A stretch of 64,000 nucleotides of DNA from Aestuariirhabdus litorea (lineage in GTDB: Bacteria; Pseudomonadota; Gammaproteobacteria; Pseudomonadales; Aestuariirhabdaceae): assembly GCF_003864255.1 (NCBI RefSeq), contig NZ_QWEZ01000001.1, positions 1,860,001 through 1,924,000 on the forward strand. Reading direction: 5' to 3'. A model generated the notes under the pieces. The model was not told the origin of the DNA. It worked only from the letters and a program-made list of their open reading frames with translations, and did not search any database. The position numbers and the translations under genes were made by a program. This document shows positions 7,299 to 17,354 of the stretch, in pieces; within the stretch, counting starts at the first letter, position 1; every line of letters starts with the position of its first letter.

Positions 7299-7886
7299 CT
7301 AACCCTCATCGCGGTTGATACGACTGGCAACCGCGCCGCTCTGGTTATGGTACTTGGCGTTGGTCCGGCGGTTGTAAGGCTTCTCGGCGGGACCGCTGAG
7401 GGCTTCAAAGTTGATGGCGCCGATGGTCATGCCGGGCTTCAACGCCAGCGGCAACTTACCCCCATTGAAAAACTCCAGCACAATCTGCCCGCTCCAGCCC
7501 GGATCGATGCGATGGGCCGTCACATGCACCATCAGCCCGAGGCGGGCAAGGGAGGAGCGGCCATCGAGCCAGCCGACAATGTCGTCCGGCAGGGTGACCG
7601 ATTCAAAGGTAACCGCCAGCGCCAACTCGCCGGGATGGAGAAAGAAGGACTCTTCTTGCGTCAGCAGGATCTCCCGACTCATGATGGAGTCGAGCACCCG
7701 CTCGATCTCCTCCCGCGGCCCGCTCAGATCAACAAAGGGAGCGGTATGATCGGTAAAGACGCGAAAGCTGTTGCCGAGGCGCAGGTCCACACTCACCCCG
7801 CTGATCGCCTCCTCCGGTGGAGGGGGTTCGATCTGGATGCGACCCTGTTGCAGTAACTGCTTGATGTCCCGGTCACAAAATCGCAT
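7299..7886 (-). CDS. dcd: dCTP deaminase Dcd
   Basis: 195-residue enzyme that deaminates dCTP to dUTP, the main source of dUMP for thymidylate synthesis in this type of bacterium. Family signatures are visible: [13 protein letters not shown] near the N-terminus, [27 protein letters not shown] with the catalytic Glu region ahead of IVLEFFN, and the C-terminal [12 protein letters not shown]. The ATG at 7886 has AGGAGG 5 bases upstream. It starts 10 bases after apbC and ends 8 bases before yqaA, a tight operon. The apbC-dcd pairing is also found next to metG in pseudomonads. Confidence 0.96.
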   Translation of the reverse strand: MRFCDRDIKQLLQQGRIQIEPPPPEEAISGVSVDLRLGNSFRVFTDHTAPFVDLSGPREEIERVLDSIMSREILLTQEESFFLHPGELALAVTFESVTLPDDIVGWLDGRSSLARLGLMVHVTAHRIDPGWSGQIVLEFFNGGKLPLALKPGMTIGAINFEALSGPAEKPYNRRTNAKYHNQSGAVASRINRDEG

Positions 7887-7896
7887 CGCACGCCTC

Positions 7897-8991
7897 CTAG
7901 TCTTCGTTGATCGATATGGTGGGTGCCGCTACCGCCTGTTCGGCCCTCAGGGCCAGGGTAGCCCCCACCTGGCGTGCTACCTCACGGTAGAGGGTGGCGA
8001 GCTGGCCATCGGGCTCGGCCGCCACCGTCGGTTGCCCCTTGTCCACCTGCTCACGGATGCTCATCGACAGGGGCATCGAAGCCAACAGGTCGGTGTCGTA
8101 AAGGTCGGCGATACGGGTGCCGCCCCCCTCACCAAACAGATGCTCGGCGTGGCCGCACTGGCTGCAGATATGGACCGCCATATTCTCAACAATACCCAGC
8201 ACGGGCACGTTGACCTTGTTGAACATCTCCACCCCCTTTTTCGCATCCAGCAGCGCCAGATCCTGAGGGGTGGTGACAATCACCGCGCCGGCCAGCGGCA
8301 CCTGCTGGGAGAGGGTGAGCTGGATATCGCCGGTGCCGGGGGGCATATCCACCACCAGGTAATCGAGCTCGCCCCACTCGGTCTGGGTCATCAGCTGCTG
8401 CAGCGCCCCGCTCGCCATGGGGCCACGCCACACCACCGGGGTGCGATCATCGGTCAGGAAGGCCATCGACATCAGTTTCAATCCCTGCGCCTCGACCGGA
8501 ACAAACCACTTCTGGTCTCGCACCTGGGGACGGGTTCCCTCGGCAATACCCAACATCAGCCCAAGACTGGGTCCGTAGATATCGGCATCCAGGATTCCCA
8601 CCCGTGCTCCCTCGGCACTGAGCGCCAACGCCAGGTTAACGGCGGTAGTGGATTTACCCACCCCCCCCTTACCGGAGGCCACTGCCACCACATTCTTGAC
8701 CGACTGCAGGGCTTCCAGGTTGTGCTGGCCCGGGTGGGCAGCTACTTCAAAGCGGACATTAACCTGGGTGTCGGTGACTCCGTCCAGGTTGCTAATAGCA
8801 CTGCTCACCAGCTGCCCGATGGCGTTGCACAAACCACCGGCCGGATAGCTGAGGCAGATGGCAACCCTGACCTTGCCCCCCTCAATCTCAATCGACTCCA
8901 CCGCGCCGGCAGCGATCAGGTCCCGCTTCAGGTAAGGGTCCTGGTAATTGCGGATCGCTTGCTCTACAAGCGGACGACTCAGTTCGGACAT
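7897..8991 (-). CDS. apbC: Iron-sulfur carrier ATPase ApbC/Mrp
   Basis: 364-residue P-loop ATPase of the Mrp/NBP35 group that binds and delivers Fe-S clusters to apoproteins. An N-terminal MIP18-like domain occupies about residues 1-90. The deviant Walker [19 protein letters not shown] follows at about 100, with [15 protein letters not shown] as the switch region, and the cluster-binding CX2C is in HICSQCGH. Length and order are normal for the family. It lies 44 bases after the P-like gene and 10 bases before dcd, so the operon appears to join a replication-loader pair, an Fe-S carrier and dCTP deaminase. Confidence 0.95.
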   Translation of the reverse strand: MSELSRPLVEQAIRNYQDPYLKRDLIAAGAVESIEIEGGKVRVAICLSYPAGGLCNAIGQLVSSAISNLDGVTDTQVNVRFEVAAHPGQHNLEALQSVKNVVAVASGKGGVGKSTTAVNLALALSAEGARVGILDADIYGPSLGLMLGIAEGTRPQVRDQKWFVPVEAQGLKLMSMAFLTDDRTPVVWRGPMASGALQQLMTQTEWGELDYLVVDMPPGTGDIQLTLSQQVPLAGAVIVTTPQDLALLDAKKGVEMFNKVNVPVLGIVENMAVHICSQCGHAEHLFGEGGGTRIADLYDTDLLASMPLSMSIREQVDKGQPTVAAEPDGQLATLYREVARQVGATLALRAEQAVAAPTISINED

Positions 8992-9035
8992 AGGGTCACT
9001 CCATCTTCAGGTTGGGTATCAGGTAAGGTTGGCGC

Positions 9036-9794
9036 CTAGGGGCGCTCCATCTTTTTCTTTAAATCCAGAAAGGCCTGGCGGCCAGCGGCGGGGTCGATTC
9101 CCTGCTGCTGCATACGCTGCTGCATCTGCTCTGAAGCAGTGCGTTCAAGCTCTGCGGCCAAGGCCGCCTGGCGTGGGTTCTCGAGGGCACTGGCCACCAT
9201 CGCCTCCAGGTCCTCCCCTTCGAGCACGCGGTTGCACCAGAGTTCATAATTCTGTTCGTAAAGAGGAAACGCCAGTCGCTGCTCCTCCCCGCGGAGGGTT
9301 TGCCAGCCGGTGTCCCGAGCCGCCAGATAGACCGCAATGTGGCTCCAGGGGTAATCCAGCGACGGGTGGGGGGCATTACAAGCTTCGTAGTAAGCCTGCA
9401 ACGGCTCCTTCAGGCCGTGGCGCGTATAGGCAGCGCGACACAGACGGTAGATCTCCGCCAGGTCCGGGAAGTACTTGCTGGTTTTGATCGCTTCCCGTGC
9501 CACCGACACAATCAGCGGGGGCGGGAAAACCTTGAGGGAAGACATCCACACCCGTTGCGCGCGCTCGCGATCTTCGGCACTGCGAAAAGCGTGTTTGAAT
9601 TTGGTGGGAAAAGCGTCTTCGAGCAGAGTAAAAAGCACATTGACCGCCTGCGAAAGCTCCTGCTTCTGCTGCGGGGTCAGTTTACGCTCCGAATCCTGGA
9701 TATCGGCGCGGTGGTCAGATATCGAGGGAGTCTGCCCAGCTGGTGTCTGTAAGCTTTTCAGCTGTTGTCCGATGAGGGTTTTGCTCTCTTTCAC
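9036..9794 (-). CDS. Lambda-P-like replication protein (putative helicase loader)
   Basis: 252-residue soluble protein. Residues about 48-125 (NVLFTLLEDAFPTKFKHAF, then RAQRVWMSSLKVFPPPLI and YFPDLAEIYRLCRAAY) match the pattern of phage replication protein P, which recruits the replicative helicase DnaB to origins. Residues 150-195 form a second helical block (LAARDTGWQTLRG...FPLYEQNYELW). No Walker A motif is present, as in lambda P. The only usable start I see is a GTG at 9794, giving an unusual 80-base overlap with the upstream DnaT-like gene; a later non-canonical start cannot be excluded. No other phage genes are nearby. Function is inferred from family resemblance plus the DnaT-like neighbour. 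Confidence 0.72.
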   Translation of the reverse strand: MKESKTLIGQQLKSLQTPAGQTPSISDHRADIQDSERKLTPQQKQELSQAVNVLFTLLEDAFPTKFKHAFRSAEDRERAQRVWMSSLKVFPPPLIVSVAREAIKTSKYFPDLAEIYRLCRAAYTRHGLKEPLQAYYEACNAPHPSLDYPWSHIAVYLAARDTGWQTLRGEEQRLAFPLYEQNYELWCNRVLEGEDLEAMVASALENPRQAALAAELERTASEQMQQRMQQQGIDPAAGRQAFLDLKKKMERP

Positions 9795-10143
9795 TCTGCT
9801 GCCGCTTCCACTGATAGATCACATGGTTTTTGAACTTGTTTTGCCACGCCTTTCGAGCCTCACCGGTTTCGAGCCAGTAGAGCTTAAAATCGGGCAGCTG
9901 TTCCAGGGTAAAGCTCGGGGGGATACCGTAGTGCTGTTGCAGCCACTCGATATAGGCCACCTCCGGCATAAAGTCTTCGGGCAGCGGCTCTATCGCAGCG
10001 CTGGAAAAGGCGGTCGTGTGAGAAGTGGTTTGCAGGGTACGGGCAAACACCGGCGGCACCGGTGCGGTGGCCGCATCGAGTTCCCACATGGATCCCCCAG
10101 CATTGAGCATTCGATGATAAGCCTTGTGATCGTCGTTACTCAT
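9715..10143 (-). CDS. DnaT-like ssDNA-binding-domain protein
   Basis: 142-residue protein. Residues about 57-113 (DFMPEVAYIEWLQQHYGIPP, then DFKLYWLETGEARKAWQNKFKNHVIYQW) match the DnaT single-stranded-DNA-binding domain of primosomal proteins: regularly spaced Trp/Phe residues and the terminal W-x-x-x-F...W pattern. The N-terminal 55 residues look disordered (Pro/Ala/Thr-rich). The ATG at 10143 is preferred over the GTG one codon earlier because GGGGGAG lies about 8 bases before it. It overlaps the P-like gene by about 80 bases and is first in the operon with apbC-dcd-yqaA. A role with the P-like protein in loading DnaB is inferred. Confidence 0.75.
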   Translation of the reverse strand: MSNDDHKAYHRMLNAGGSMWELDAATAPVPPVFARTLQTTSHTTAFSSAAIEPLPEDFMPEVAYIEWLQQHYGIPPSFTLEQLPDFKLYWLETGEARKAWQNKFKNHVIYQWKRQQSEREQNPHRTTAEKLTDTSWADSLDI

Positions 10144-10487
10144 CACAGCTCCCCCACTGACAACACCCCAAAACAGACTCCCGTTACCTTAGGTCGACTA
10201 CAGTCAGCCGCGGATCACCCCCGACCCGTCGACGACATTGACTATGCAATCAGACATTCTACGGCCTTGCCGCCAACCTTCGCCAATAGTTTTTTATTAA
10301 TCTCGGGAGCGCTCCAATTAGCGAGCCGCCGCCGCCAACGGCTCGTGAGGCTGCAGGCCACGGCTCGCGGGATAGAAATGGAGATGGCGATCGGTAGCAA
10401 CGGATGATCTACCCCTCAAAAGGGGCTATAATCGCGCTCCTTTGCAAACCACCGAACCAATCCGTCCACCAATCCTGACTTCTGTCG
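10144..10487. other. Divergent intergenic region, DnaT-like gene / metG
   Basis: 344 bases with no convincing gene. It must hold promoters for both directions. On the metG side a TATAAT is present (listed separately). A 7-bp inverted repeat CGAGCCG/CGGCTCG with a 10-base loop lies around 10322-10346 without a T-run. I could not identify the promoter for the DnaT-like operon. Confidence 0.6.
10427..10432 (+). promoter_or_regulatory. metG -10 element
   Basis: TATAAT in the context GGGGCTATAATCGCGCTCC, about 55 bases before the metG ATG. The -35 position has no good match to TTGACA, so the assignment rests on the perfect -10 and its location. Confidence 0.6.
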
Positions 10488-12533
10488 ATGGCCCCTATGA
10501 CGCAAAAATCCCGTAATATCCTTGTGACCAGCGCCCTACCCTATGCCAACGGCCCCCTCCATATGGGACACCTGGTCGAATACATCCAGACCGACATCTG
10601 GGTACGCTTCCAGAAGCTGCGCGGTCACCGCTGCACCTACGTCTGTGCCGATGACGCCCACGGTACCGCCATCAGCCTGCACGCCGAAAAGATGGGAATT
10701 TCCCCTGAGCAGTCGGTCGCCCTGATCAATGCCGAGCGCAAGCGGGATTTCGGCGAGTTCCTGGTGGAGTTCGACAACTACTACTCCACCCACTCCGAAG
10801 AGAACCGCCAGCTGTCGGAGTCGATCTACATAGCGCTCCGGGACAAGGGGCACATTGCCCGCCGCACCATCCGCCAGGCCTTCGACCCCGAGAAGCAGAT
10901 GTTTCTCGCCGACCGCTACATCAAGGGCGACTGCCCCCGCTGCGGTGCCAGCGGCCAGTACGGTGACAACTGCGAGGCCTGCGGCGCCACCTACTCGCCC
11001 ACCGAGCTGAAAAATGCCGTCTCCGCCCTCTCGGGCGCGACCCCGGTCGAGAAGGATTCCGAACACTTCTTTTTCAAACTCACCGACTTCCAGTCGTTCC
11101 TCCAGCAGTGGACCCGCAGCGGTGCCGTGCAGGAGGAGATCGCCAACAAACTGGCCGAGTGGCTCGACGGTGAGCTGCAAGACTGGGATATCTCCCGCGA
11201 CGCCCCCTACTTCGGCTTCGAGATCCCCGGCGAGCCCGGCAAATACTTTTACGTCTGGCTGGACGCGCCGATCGGCTACATGGCCAGCTTCAAAAACCTG
11301 TGCGAGCGCCGCGACGACCTCAACTTCGACGACTACTGGAAAGCCGGCAGCGAAGCCGAGGTCTACCACTTCATCGGCAAGGATATCGTCAACTTCCACT
11401 GTCTGTTCTGGCCCGCCATGCTTCAGGGTGCCGGTTACCGTACCCCGACCCAGGTCTGCGCCCACGGCTTCCTGACCGTCAACAACGAGAAGATGTCCAA
11501 GTCCCGCGGTACCTTCATTACCGCGCGCACCTACCTGGACCACCTCAACCCCGAGTACCTGCGCTACTACTTCGCCAGCAAGCTCAACAACCGTATCGAC
11601 GACCTCGACCTCAACCTCGAGGACTTTTCACAGAAGGTGAACTCGGACCTGGTGGGCAAGGTGGTCAACATCGCCAGCCGCTGCGCCGGTTTCATCAAAA
11701 AGGCGGGAGGCCAGCTCGCCAGCAGCGATAGCGAAGCCGAACTCTGCGCCGAGTTTATGGCCGCCGCCGATCGCATCGCCGACCATTATGAGCAGCGCGA
11801 ATACGCCCGCGCCATCCGCGAGATCATGGCACTGGCCGACAAGGCCAACGCCTACATCGCCGACAAGGAGCCCTGGGCCCTGGCCAAGCAGGAGGGGACC
11901 GAACAGCAGGTGGCCGACATCTGTTCCGTAGGGATCAACCTGTTCCGCCTGTTAATGATTTACCTCAAGCCGGTGCTGCCCGCGCTGGTGGCCAACGCCG
12001 AGCAGTTCCTCAACGTTGAGCCCCTGCGCTGGAGCGATGCCACTGAGCTGCTGACGGCGGGCCACAGCATCAACAAGTTCAAGCCCCTGCTGACCCGGGT
12101 CGAGAGCGACAAGGTAGCCGCCATGGTCGAAGCTTCCAAAGAGCTTCTGGCCGAGCAGAGCACCCCCAAGGTCGCGGATACCGAACTCTCCCGCGACCCT
12201 ATCACCGAGGAGATCGAATACCCCGACTTCGCCAGGGTCGACCTGCGGGTGGCGCGCATCGCCAAGGCCCAGCATGTGGAGGGGGCCGACAAGTTGCTGC
12301 AACTGACCCTGGATCTGGGGGGTGAAACCCGTAACGTCTTTGCCGGCATCAAAAGCGCCTACAGCCCCGAGCAGCTCGAAGGCAAGCTCACTGTGATGGT
12401 GGCCAACCTCAAGCCCCGCAAGATGAAGTTCGGCCTTTCCGAGGGGATGGTGCTGGCGGCCGGCCCCGGAGGTAAGGAGCTGTGGATTCTGGAACCCCAC
12501 GAGGGAGCACAGCCGGGGATGCGTATCTGCTAG
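10488..12533 (+). CDS. metG: Methionyl-tRNA synthetase
   Basis: 681-residue class I aminoacyl-tRNA synthetase charging tRNA-Met. The HIGH-equivalent is in [11 protein letters not shown] at about residue 20, the zinc knuckle [18 protein letters not shown] near 150, and KMSKSRGT at about residue 336. The C-terminal 100 residues are an EMAP/Trbp111-like tRNA-binding domain ([20 protein letters not shown]), so this is the long dimeric form. An alternative ATG at 10497 would remove three residues; neither has a clear ribosome site. It is monocistronic and divergent from the apbC-dcd operon. Confidence 0.97.
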   Translation: MAPMTQKSRNILVTSALPYANGPLHMGHLVEYIQTDIWVRFQKLRGHRCTYVCADDAHGTAISLHAEKMGISPEQSVALINAERKRDFGEFLVEFDNYYSTHSEENRQLSESIYIALRDKGHIARRTIRQAFDPEKQMFLADRYIKGDCPRCGASGQYGDNCEACGATYSPTELKNAVSALSGATPVEKDSEHFFFKLTDFQSFLQQWTRSGAVQEEIANKLAEWLDGELQDWDISRDAPYFGFEIPGEPGKYFYVWLDAPIGYMASFKNLCERRDDLNFDDYWKAGSEAEVYHFIGKDIVNFHCLFWPAMLQGAGYRTPTQVCAHGFLTVNNEKMSKSRGTFITARTYLDHLNPEYLRYYFASKLNNRIDDLDLNLEDFSQKVNSDLVGKVVNIASRCAGFIKKAGGQLASSDSEAELCAEFMAAADRIADHYEQREYARAIREIMALADKANAYIADKEPWALAKQEGTEQQVADICSVGINLFRLLMIYLKPVLPALVANAEQFLNVEPLRWSDATELLTAGHSINKFKPLLTRVESDKVAAMVEASKELLAEQSTPKVADTELSRDPITEEIEYPDFARVDLRVARIAKAQHVEGADKLLQLTLDLGGETRNVFAGIKSAYSPEQLEGKLTVMVANLKPRKMKFGLSEGMVLAAGPGGKELWILEPHEGAQPGMRIC

Positions 12534-12624
12534 CCTAAGGATAGGGGTGAGTCAACTGCGGCTCCCCCACCCTGCTTTGCTTAAGCTTATAGTTATTTTG
12601 ACTTATAAGTGCCAGCCATATGCC

Positions 12625-12653
12625 TTGTGCGGAATATTGTGCTACCTGATAAT
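12625..12653 (+). promoter_or_regulatory. Candidate sigma-70 promoter of the rnf operon
   Basis: TTGTGC at 12625-12630 and GATAAT at 12648-12653, with a 17-base spacer, lie about 75 bases before the rsxA ATG in the metG-rsxA gap. Confidence 0.5.
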
Positions 12654-12727
12654 AGACAGGATGTGAGCCACGGCGCCTGCGCCGGTCAGCGCTCCCGACC
12701 AACCCGACGAAAACCCGGAACTTCGTA

Positions 12728-13324
12728 ATGCCAGAGATCGCCACTGAACTGACCCTGATTCTGGTCAGCGCCGTTTTGGTGAACAACTTTGTGCTAGTCC
12801 AGTTTCTCGGCCTCTGCCCCTTTATGGGCGTGTCCAACAAACTGGAAACTGCCATGGGCATGTCGCTGGCAACCACCTTTGTGCTGACCCTGGCCTCGGT
12901 CTGCAGCTACATCAGCTTCGAGTACATTCTCAAGCCACTGCAGCTGGAGTTCCTCAAAACCATCACCTTCATCGTGGTCATCGCCGTGGTGGTCCAGTTC
13001 ACCGAGATGGTGGTCAAGAAGGTGAGTCCCCTGCTGCACCGGGTACTGGGGGTATTCCTGCCGCTGATCACCACCAACTGCGCGGTATTGGGGGTCGCCC
13101 TGCTCAACAGCAACCGCATGAACAGCAGCTTTGTGGACTCGGCCACCTACGGTTTCGGTGCGGCCCTCGGCTTCTCCCTGGTGCTGGTGCTCTTCTCCGC
13201 CATGCGCGAGCGGTTGGCCGCCGCCGACGTTCCCCTGCCCTTTCGCGGTGCCGCCATCGGCATGATCACCGCCGGCCTGATGTCGCTCGCGTTCATGGGC
13301 TTCACCGGCCTGATCAAACTCTAG
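12728..13324 (+). CDS. rsxA: Rnf electron transport complex subunit A
   Basis: 198-residue inner-membrane protein with six predicted helices, homologous to RnfE. The family Cys-containing motifs [15 protein letters not shown] and [10 protein letters not shown], which hold the membrane-embedded 2Fe-2S site between RnfA and RnfE, are both present. It is the first gene of the six-gene cluster ABCDGE. The complex exchanges electrons between NADH and ferredoxin at the cost or gain of an ion gradient; in E. coli the Rsx version also keeps SoxR reduced. Confidence 0.97.
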   Translation: MPEIATELTLILVSAVLVNNFVLVQFLGLCPFMGVSNKLETAMGMSLATTFVLTLASVCSYISFEYILKPLQLEFLKTITFIVVIAVVVQFTEMVVKKVSPLLHRVLGVFLPLITTNCAVLGVALLNSNRMNSSFVDSATYGFGAALGFSLVLVLFSAMRERLAAADVPLPFRGAAIGMITAGLMSLAFMGFTGLIKL

Positions 13325-13346
13325 CGGAGGCGGTGGTCGACTTTCT

Positions 13347-13931
13347 ATGGATATCCTGCTTTACGCCATCCTCGCCATGCTTGCCCTGTCGCTGATTTTT
13401 GGCGCCGTGCTGGGCTTTGCCGCTGTGCGTTTCAAAGTGGAGGGGGATCCGCTGGCCGACCGCATCAACGAGCTGCTGCCCCAGACCCAATGTGGCCAGT
13501 GCGGCTACGCAGGCTGCCGCCCCTACGCCGAAGCGATCGCCAGCGGCGACCTCATCAACAAGTGCCCCCCCGGCGGGGAGGCCACCATCGCCGCGCTGGC
13601 AGACCTGCTGGATGTAGAACCTATGCCGCTGGACAGCGAGCATGGCGAGGAGAAACCCCGCTCCCTGGCGGTAATCCGTGAGGAGGAGTGCATCGGCTGC
13701 ACCAAATGCATCCAGGCCTGCCCGGTGGACGCCATTCTCGGGGCTGCCAAGCAGATGCACACCGTCATCGCCTCCGAATGCACCGGCTGCGAACTCTGCG
13801 TTGAGCCCTGCCCGGTCGACTGCATCGACATGGTTCCCGTCGAAACCAACATCAAGAACTGGAGCTGGGATCTGCCCGTGCCCGCCGAACAGCTGATCAT
13901 CACCGACGCCGGTCGGGGGAGTGCCGCATGA
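13347..13931 (+). CDS. rsxB: Rnf complex ferredoxin subunit B
   Basis: 194-residue Fe-S subunit. An N-terminal membrane anchor (residues about 5-26) precedes the four-Cys motif [18 protein letters not shown]...NKCPPGG for one 4Fe-4S cluster. Two ferredoxin motifs follow, [16 protein letters not shown] and [16 protein letters not shown]. It probably passes electrons between soluble ferredoxin and the membrane subunits. It starts 22 bases after rsxA and its TGA overlaps the rsxC ATG (ATGA). Confidence 0.97.
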   Translation: MDILLYAILAMLALSLIFGAVLGFAAVRFKVEGDPLADRINELLPQTQCGQCGYAGCRPYAEAIASGDLINKCPPGGEATIAALADLLDVEPMPLDSEHGEEKPRSLAVIREEECIGCTKCIQACPVDAILGAAKQMHTVIASECTGCELCVEPCPVDCIDMVPVETNIKNWSWDLPVPAEQLIITDAGRGSAA

Positions 13932-16282
13932 GCCGTCGCCTGTGGGAGATCCCGGGCGGGGTTCACCCCCCCCTGCGCAAAGAGCAATCAAGGCAGGCGC
14001 CCATTCAGCCGGTGGCCCTGCCACCACGGCTGGTACTGTCCCTGCAACAGCACATCGGGGCCGCCGCTACGCCGCTGGTGAAGGTGGGCGACCCGGTTCT
14101 GAAGGGACAGAAGATCGCCGAGGCCAAGGGTTTTGTCAGCGCCCCCCTGCACGCTCCCAGCTCGGGCACCGTGGTGTCCATCGAGCCCCATCCGGTTCCC
14201 CACCCTTCGGGGATGGAGGAGCTGTCGATCATTATCGACACCGACGGCGAGGAGCGTTGGTGCGACCTCGCCCCCTGCCCCGATTACCACCAACTCGACG
14301 CCAGCGAGCTACTGGCCCGCATTCGCGAGGCGGGCATCGCCGGCCTTGGGGGGGCGGGATTCCCCTCGGCGGTCAAGCTCAGCGCGCGCCCCGAGCAGGA
14401 GGTGCGGACGCTGATCATCAACGGTACCGAATGCGAGCCCTACATCAGTGCCGATGACCGCCTCATGCGCGAGCGCAGCGAGGCGCTGGTGACCGGCATC
14501 GACATACTCAACCAGATCCTCAAACCCGAGGAGGTTCTGATCGCCATTGAGGATGACAAGCCGGAGGCGATCCAGGCCCTGCGTCGCCAGATCAGCGACC
14601 AGCAGCGCCCCTTCGAAGTGGTGGTGTTGCCGACCAAATACCCCTCCGGGGGCGAAAAACAGCTGATCCAGATTCTCACCGGCTGCGAAGTGCCAAGTGG
14701 CGAGCTGCCCGCTGACCTCGGCATCCTTTGCCAGAATGTAGGCACCACCGCGGCGATCCGTGATGCCGTCATTGAGGGTCGCCCCCTGATCTCCCGTATC
14801 ACCACCCTGACCGGCGAGGCAATTGCAGAGCCGGGCAACCGCGAAGTATTGATAGGCACCCCCGTGAACCACCTGCTGGCCTTGGCCGGTGTCGATGAGC
14901 AACGCCTCAAACGGCTGGTCATCGGCGGACCGATGATGGGCTTTAGCCTCGAACAGGCCCAGGCCCCCATTACCAAGACGGTCAACTGCGTGATCGCTGC
15001 CACCGCCAGTGAGCTGCCTCCGCCGCCACCGGCACAGGCCTGTATCCGTTGCGGCGCCTGCGCCGAGGTGTGCCCGGTGAACCTGCTGCCCCAGCAGCTC
15101 TACTGGCACGCTCGAGCAAAGGATTACAGCCAGCTGCGCCACCACAACCTGTTCGACTGCATCGAGTGCGGTGCCTGTTCCTACAGCTGTCCCAGCCACA
15201 TTCCCCTGGTGCAGTACTATCGCGCTTCCAAGGCAGACATCCGCGCCCATGAGGCGATGCAGCAGAAGGCAGAATACTCCCGCATCCGCTTTGAGGCCCG
15301 TGAGGCGCGCCTGCAACGGATGGAGGAGGAGAAGGCCGCCAAGCGCAAGGCCAACGCCGAAAGGGCCGCCAAGCTCAAGGCTGCCAAGCAGGCGTCGGCC
15401 AGTCAGCCGGCTGCCCCCGCCGACAGCGAAGACAAGGCGCTCAAGATCCAGCGCGCCAAGGTCGCGGCCGAGATCAAGAAGCTCAACCGCCAGCTTGAGG
15501 CCGCCGCCTCTGAAGAGCAGTCTGCGCTAAAGGCCAGCATCGCTGCGCTGGAGTCGCAGCTTGAGCTGCTGCAGCCGTCCCCCAGCGCGCCACCCCCGCC
15601 CTCCAGTGATGACAGTGCCAGCGACGATAAAGCGGCCAGAATCAAACTGGCGATGGCCAAGGCCGCCGTCAAGAAGGCGGAGCGTGCATTAGCCAGCGCC
15701 GAGCAAGCCGGCGCTCCCCTTGAGGCCTTAGAGGCCGAGCTGGCGCAGCAGCGTGCGGCCCTGCAGACGTTGGAGCCTGCTTCTGGCGAGGCCACAGTCC
15801 CCACAGGGAGCCGTCCCCCCCCTTCCCGCGCGCCCCTGAGCGAGGCGCAAAAGAAGCTGAAGATCGAGGCCGCTATGGCCCGTGCTGCCCTCAAAAAAGC
15901 GGAGCGTGCCTATGCCGATGCGGCCCAGAGCCAGTCGGCCGGGCAGCAGGGGTTGGAGGAGGAGGTGGCGCGCCTGCGTGAGGACCTCGACAGCGCACTC
16001 GCCAAACTCGAAGCCTCTGCCGATGCCGCCCCGCAGGAGGCAACGCCTGCGGTGTCGACACCCGCCCCCCAGCCGGCGGAGGATGGGGAGGCCGAGCTCA
16101 AGCGCCTGAAGATACGCCAGGCGATGGCGCGGGCGGCGCTCAAAAAAGCACAGCGTGCCCTCGACAAGGCCCCGGACAACAGCGACCCCGGCTTGACCGA
16201 AGCCCTCAAGGCGGCGGAGCGGGAGCTGGCGCAGGCCACCCTTGCGCTCGACGGCGCAACCACAGAAACCAGCGGAGGCTAA
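13928..16282 (+). CDS. rsxC: Rnf complex subunit C with long repetitive C-terminus
   Basis: 784-residue peripheral subunit, the NADH/FMN entry site. The NADH-dehydrogenase-like fold carries [13 protein letters not shown] at about residue 139 and [16 protein letters not shown] just after. Two ferredoxin motifs are [13 protein letters not shown] (from residue 372) and [13 protein letters not shown] (from 411). After about residue 460 the protein becomes Lys/Ala/Glu-rich with four loose repeats built around K-A-x-x-K-K-A-E-R-A, likely coiled coil. Such tails vary greatly in length among RnfC proteins. The start overlaps the rsxB stop. Confidence 0.96.
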   Translation: MSRRLWEIPGGVHPPLRKEQSRQAPIQPVALPPRLVLSLQQHIGAAATPLVKVGDPVLKGQKIAEAKGFVSAPLHAPSSGTVVSIEPHPVPHPSGMEELSIIIDTDGEERWCDLAPCPDYHQLDASELLARIREAGIAGLGGAGFPSAVKLSARPEQEVRTLIINGTECEPYISADDRLMRERSEALVTGIDILNQILKPEEVLIAIEDDKPEAIQALRRQISDQQRPFEVVVLPTKYPSGGEKQLIQILTGCEVPSGELPADLGILCQNVGTTAAIRDAVIEGRPLISRITTLTGEAIAEPGNREVLIGTPVNHLLALAGVDEQRLKRLVIGGPMMGFSLEQAQAPITKTVNCVIAATASELPPPPPAQACIRCGACAEVCPVNLLPQQLYWHARAKDYSQLRHHNLFDCIECGACSYSCPSHIPLVQYYRASKADIRAHEAMQQKAEYSRIRFEAREARLQRMEEEKAAKRKANAERAAKLKAAKQASASQPAAPADSEDKALKIQRAKVAAEIKKLNRQLEAAASEEQSALKASIAALESQLELLQPSPSAPPPPSSDDSASDDKAARIKLAMAKAAVKKAERALASAEQAGAPLEALEAELAQQRAALQTLEPASGEATVPTGSRPPPSRAPLSEAQKKLKIEAAMARAALKKAERAYADAAQSQSAGQQGLEEEVARLREDLDSALAKLEASADAAPQEATPAVSTPAPQPAEDGEAELKRLKIRQAMARAALKKAQRALDKAPDNSDPGLTEALKAAERELAQATLALDGATTETSGG

Positions 16283-16288
16283 TCGGCA

Positions 16289-17350
16289 ATGGCGCTGTTG
16301 CGAGTCAGTTCACCCCACGCCCACGGCCCCGGATCCACCGCCCGCTTGATGCGGTTGGTGATCCTGGCTACCCTGCCCGCCTTCCTCACCCTGAGCTTCT
16401 TTTTTGGCTGGGGTACCCTCATCAACCTGGTGTGGGCGAGCCTCATTGCACTGGGCTGTGAAGCCGCCGTGCTCAAACTGCGCAAGCGCCCCCTCGCTTT
16501 TTACCTGAGCGACAACAGTGCCCTGCTGACCGCCGTACTGCTGGCGCTTGCACTGCCGCCGCTGGCCCCTTGGTGGCTGACCCTGATCGGCGTCGCCTTC
16601 GCCATCCTGGTTGGCAAGCACCTCTACGGTGGCATGGGCTACAACCCCTTCAATCCTGCCATGCTGGGGTATGTACTGCTGCTGATCTCCTTCCCGGTGC
16701 AGATGAGCGCCTGGGCGGCACCGGCTGGTGTGGAGGGGGCCATTGGCGTGGAGGGCTTTAGCGCCGCCTTCAAAACCATCTTTCCCCTGTTCGGCGACCC
16801 CCTGCCGGTGGACGCCTACACCCTGGCAACCCCGCTGGAGCTGATGCGCGAGAACAAGAGCCTCACCCTTGACGAGCTCTGGGCGCTCCACCCCGTGCTC
16901 TGGGGCCTTGGCGGCCAGGGCTGGATCTGGGTCAACCTCGCGTTCCTGGCGGGCGGACTGTTCCTGCTTAACCAGCGGGTGTTCACCTGGCACGCCCCCC
17001 TCTCCATGCTGATCGCCCTGTCGCTGATGAGCCTGTTCTTCTATGGCGGCGATGATTCCTCCAGCAAAGGCTCGACCGCCTTCCACCTGCTGAGCGGCGC
17101 AACCATGATGGGTGCGTTTTTTATTGCCACTGACCCGGTCACCAGCGCCGTCAGCAGCCGAGGGCGAATCCTCTACGGGGCGGGAATCGGCATACTGGTG
17201 TATGTGATCCGCAGCTGGGGCGGCTACCCGGACGGGGTCGCCTTTGCGGTACTGCTGATGAACATGGCGGCCCCCACCATCGACTACTACACACAGCCGC
17301 GTACCTACGGCCACAAGAAGCCCAATAAAGGGCTTGCCAAACCGGACTGA
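16289..17350 (+). CDS. rsxD: Rnf complex subunit D
   Basis: 353-residue membrane subunit with about ten hydrophobic segments and a covalently bound FMN. The flavinylation motif is in LLSGATMMGAFFIATDPVTS, where the Thr of SGAT is the expected attachment site. The GGMGYNPFNPAM motif is also typical. The ATG at 16289 has GGAGG 10 bases upstream and lies 6 bases after rsxC. With RnfG it forms the flavin part of the path and is a candidate for ion pumping. Confidence 0.96.
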   Translation: MALLRVSSPHAHGPGSTARLMRLVILATLPAFLTLSFFFGWGTLINLVWASLIALGCEAAVLKLRKRPLAFYLSDNSALLTAVLLALALPPLAPWWLTLIGVAFAILVGKHLYGGMGYNPFNPAMLGYVLLLISFPVQMSAWAAPAGVEGAIGVEGFSAAFKTIFPLFGDPLPVDAYTLATPLELMRENKSLTLDELWALHPVLWGLGGQGWIWVNLAFLAGGLFLLNQRVFTWHAPLSMLIALSLMSLFFYGGDDSSSKGSTAFHLLSGATMMGAFFIATDPVTSAVSSRGRILYGAGIGILVYVIRSWGGYPDGVAFAVLLMNMAAPTIDYYTQPRTYGHKKPNKGLAKPD

Positions 17351-17354
17351 CCCG

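Noticed and set aside
7771-9039. 422-codon plus-strand ORF opposite dcd and apbC
   Set aside because: Shadow of two core genes with clear catalytic motifs.
9036-10143. Prophage remnant
   Set aside because: A P-like and a DnaT-like protein could come from a phage, but no other phage gene, att-like repeat or base-composition break was seen, and the genes join a core operon.
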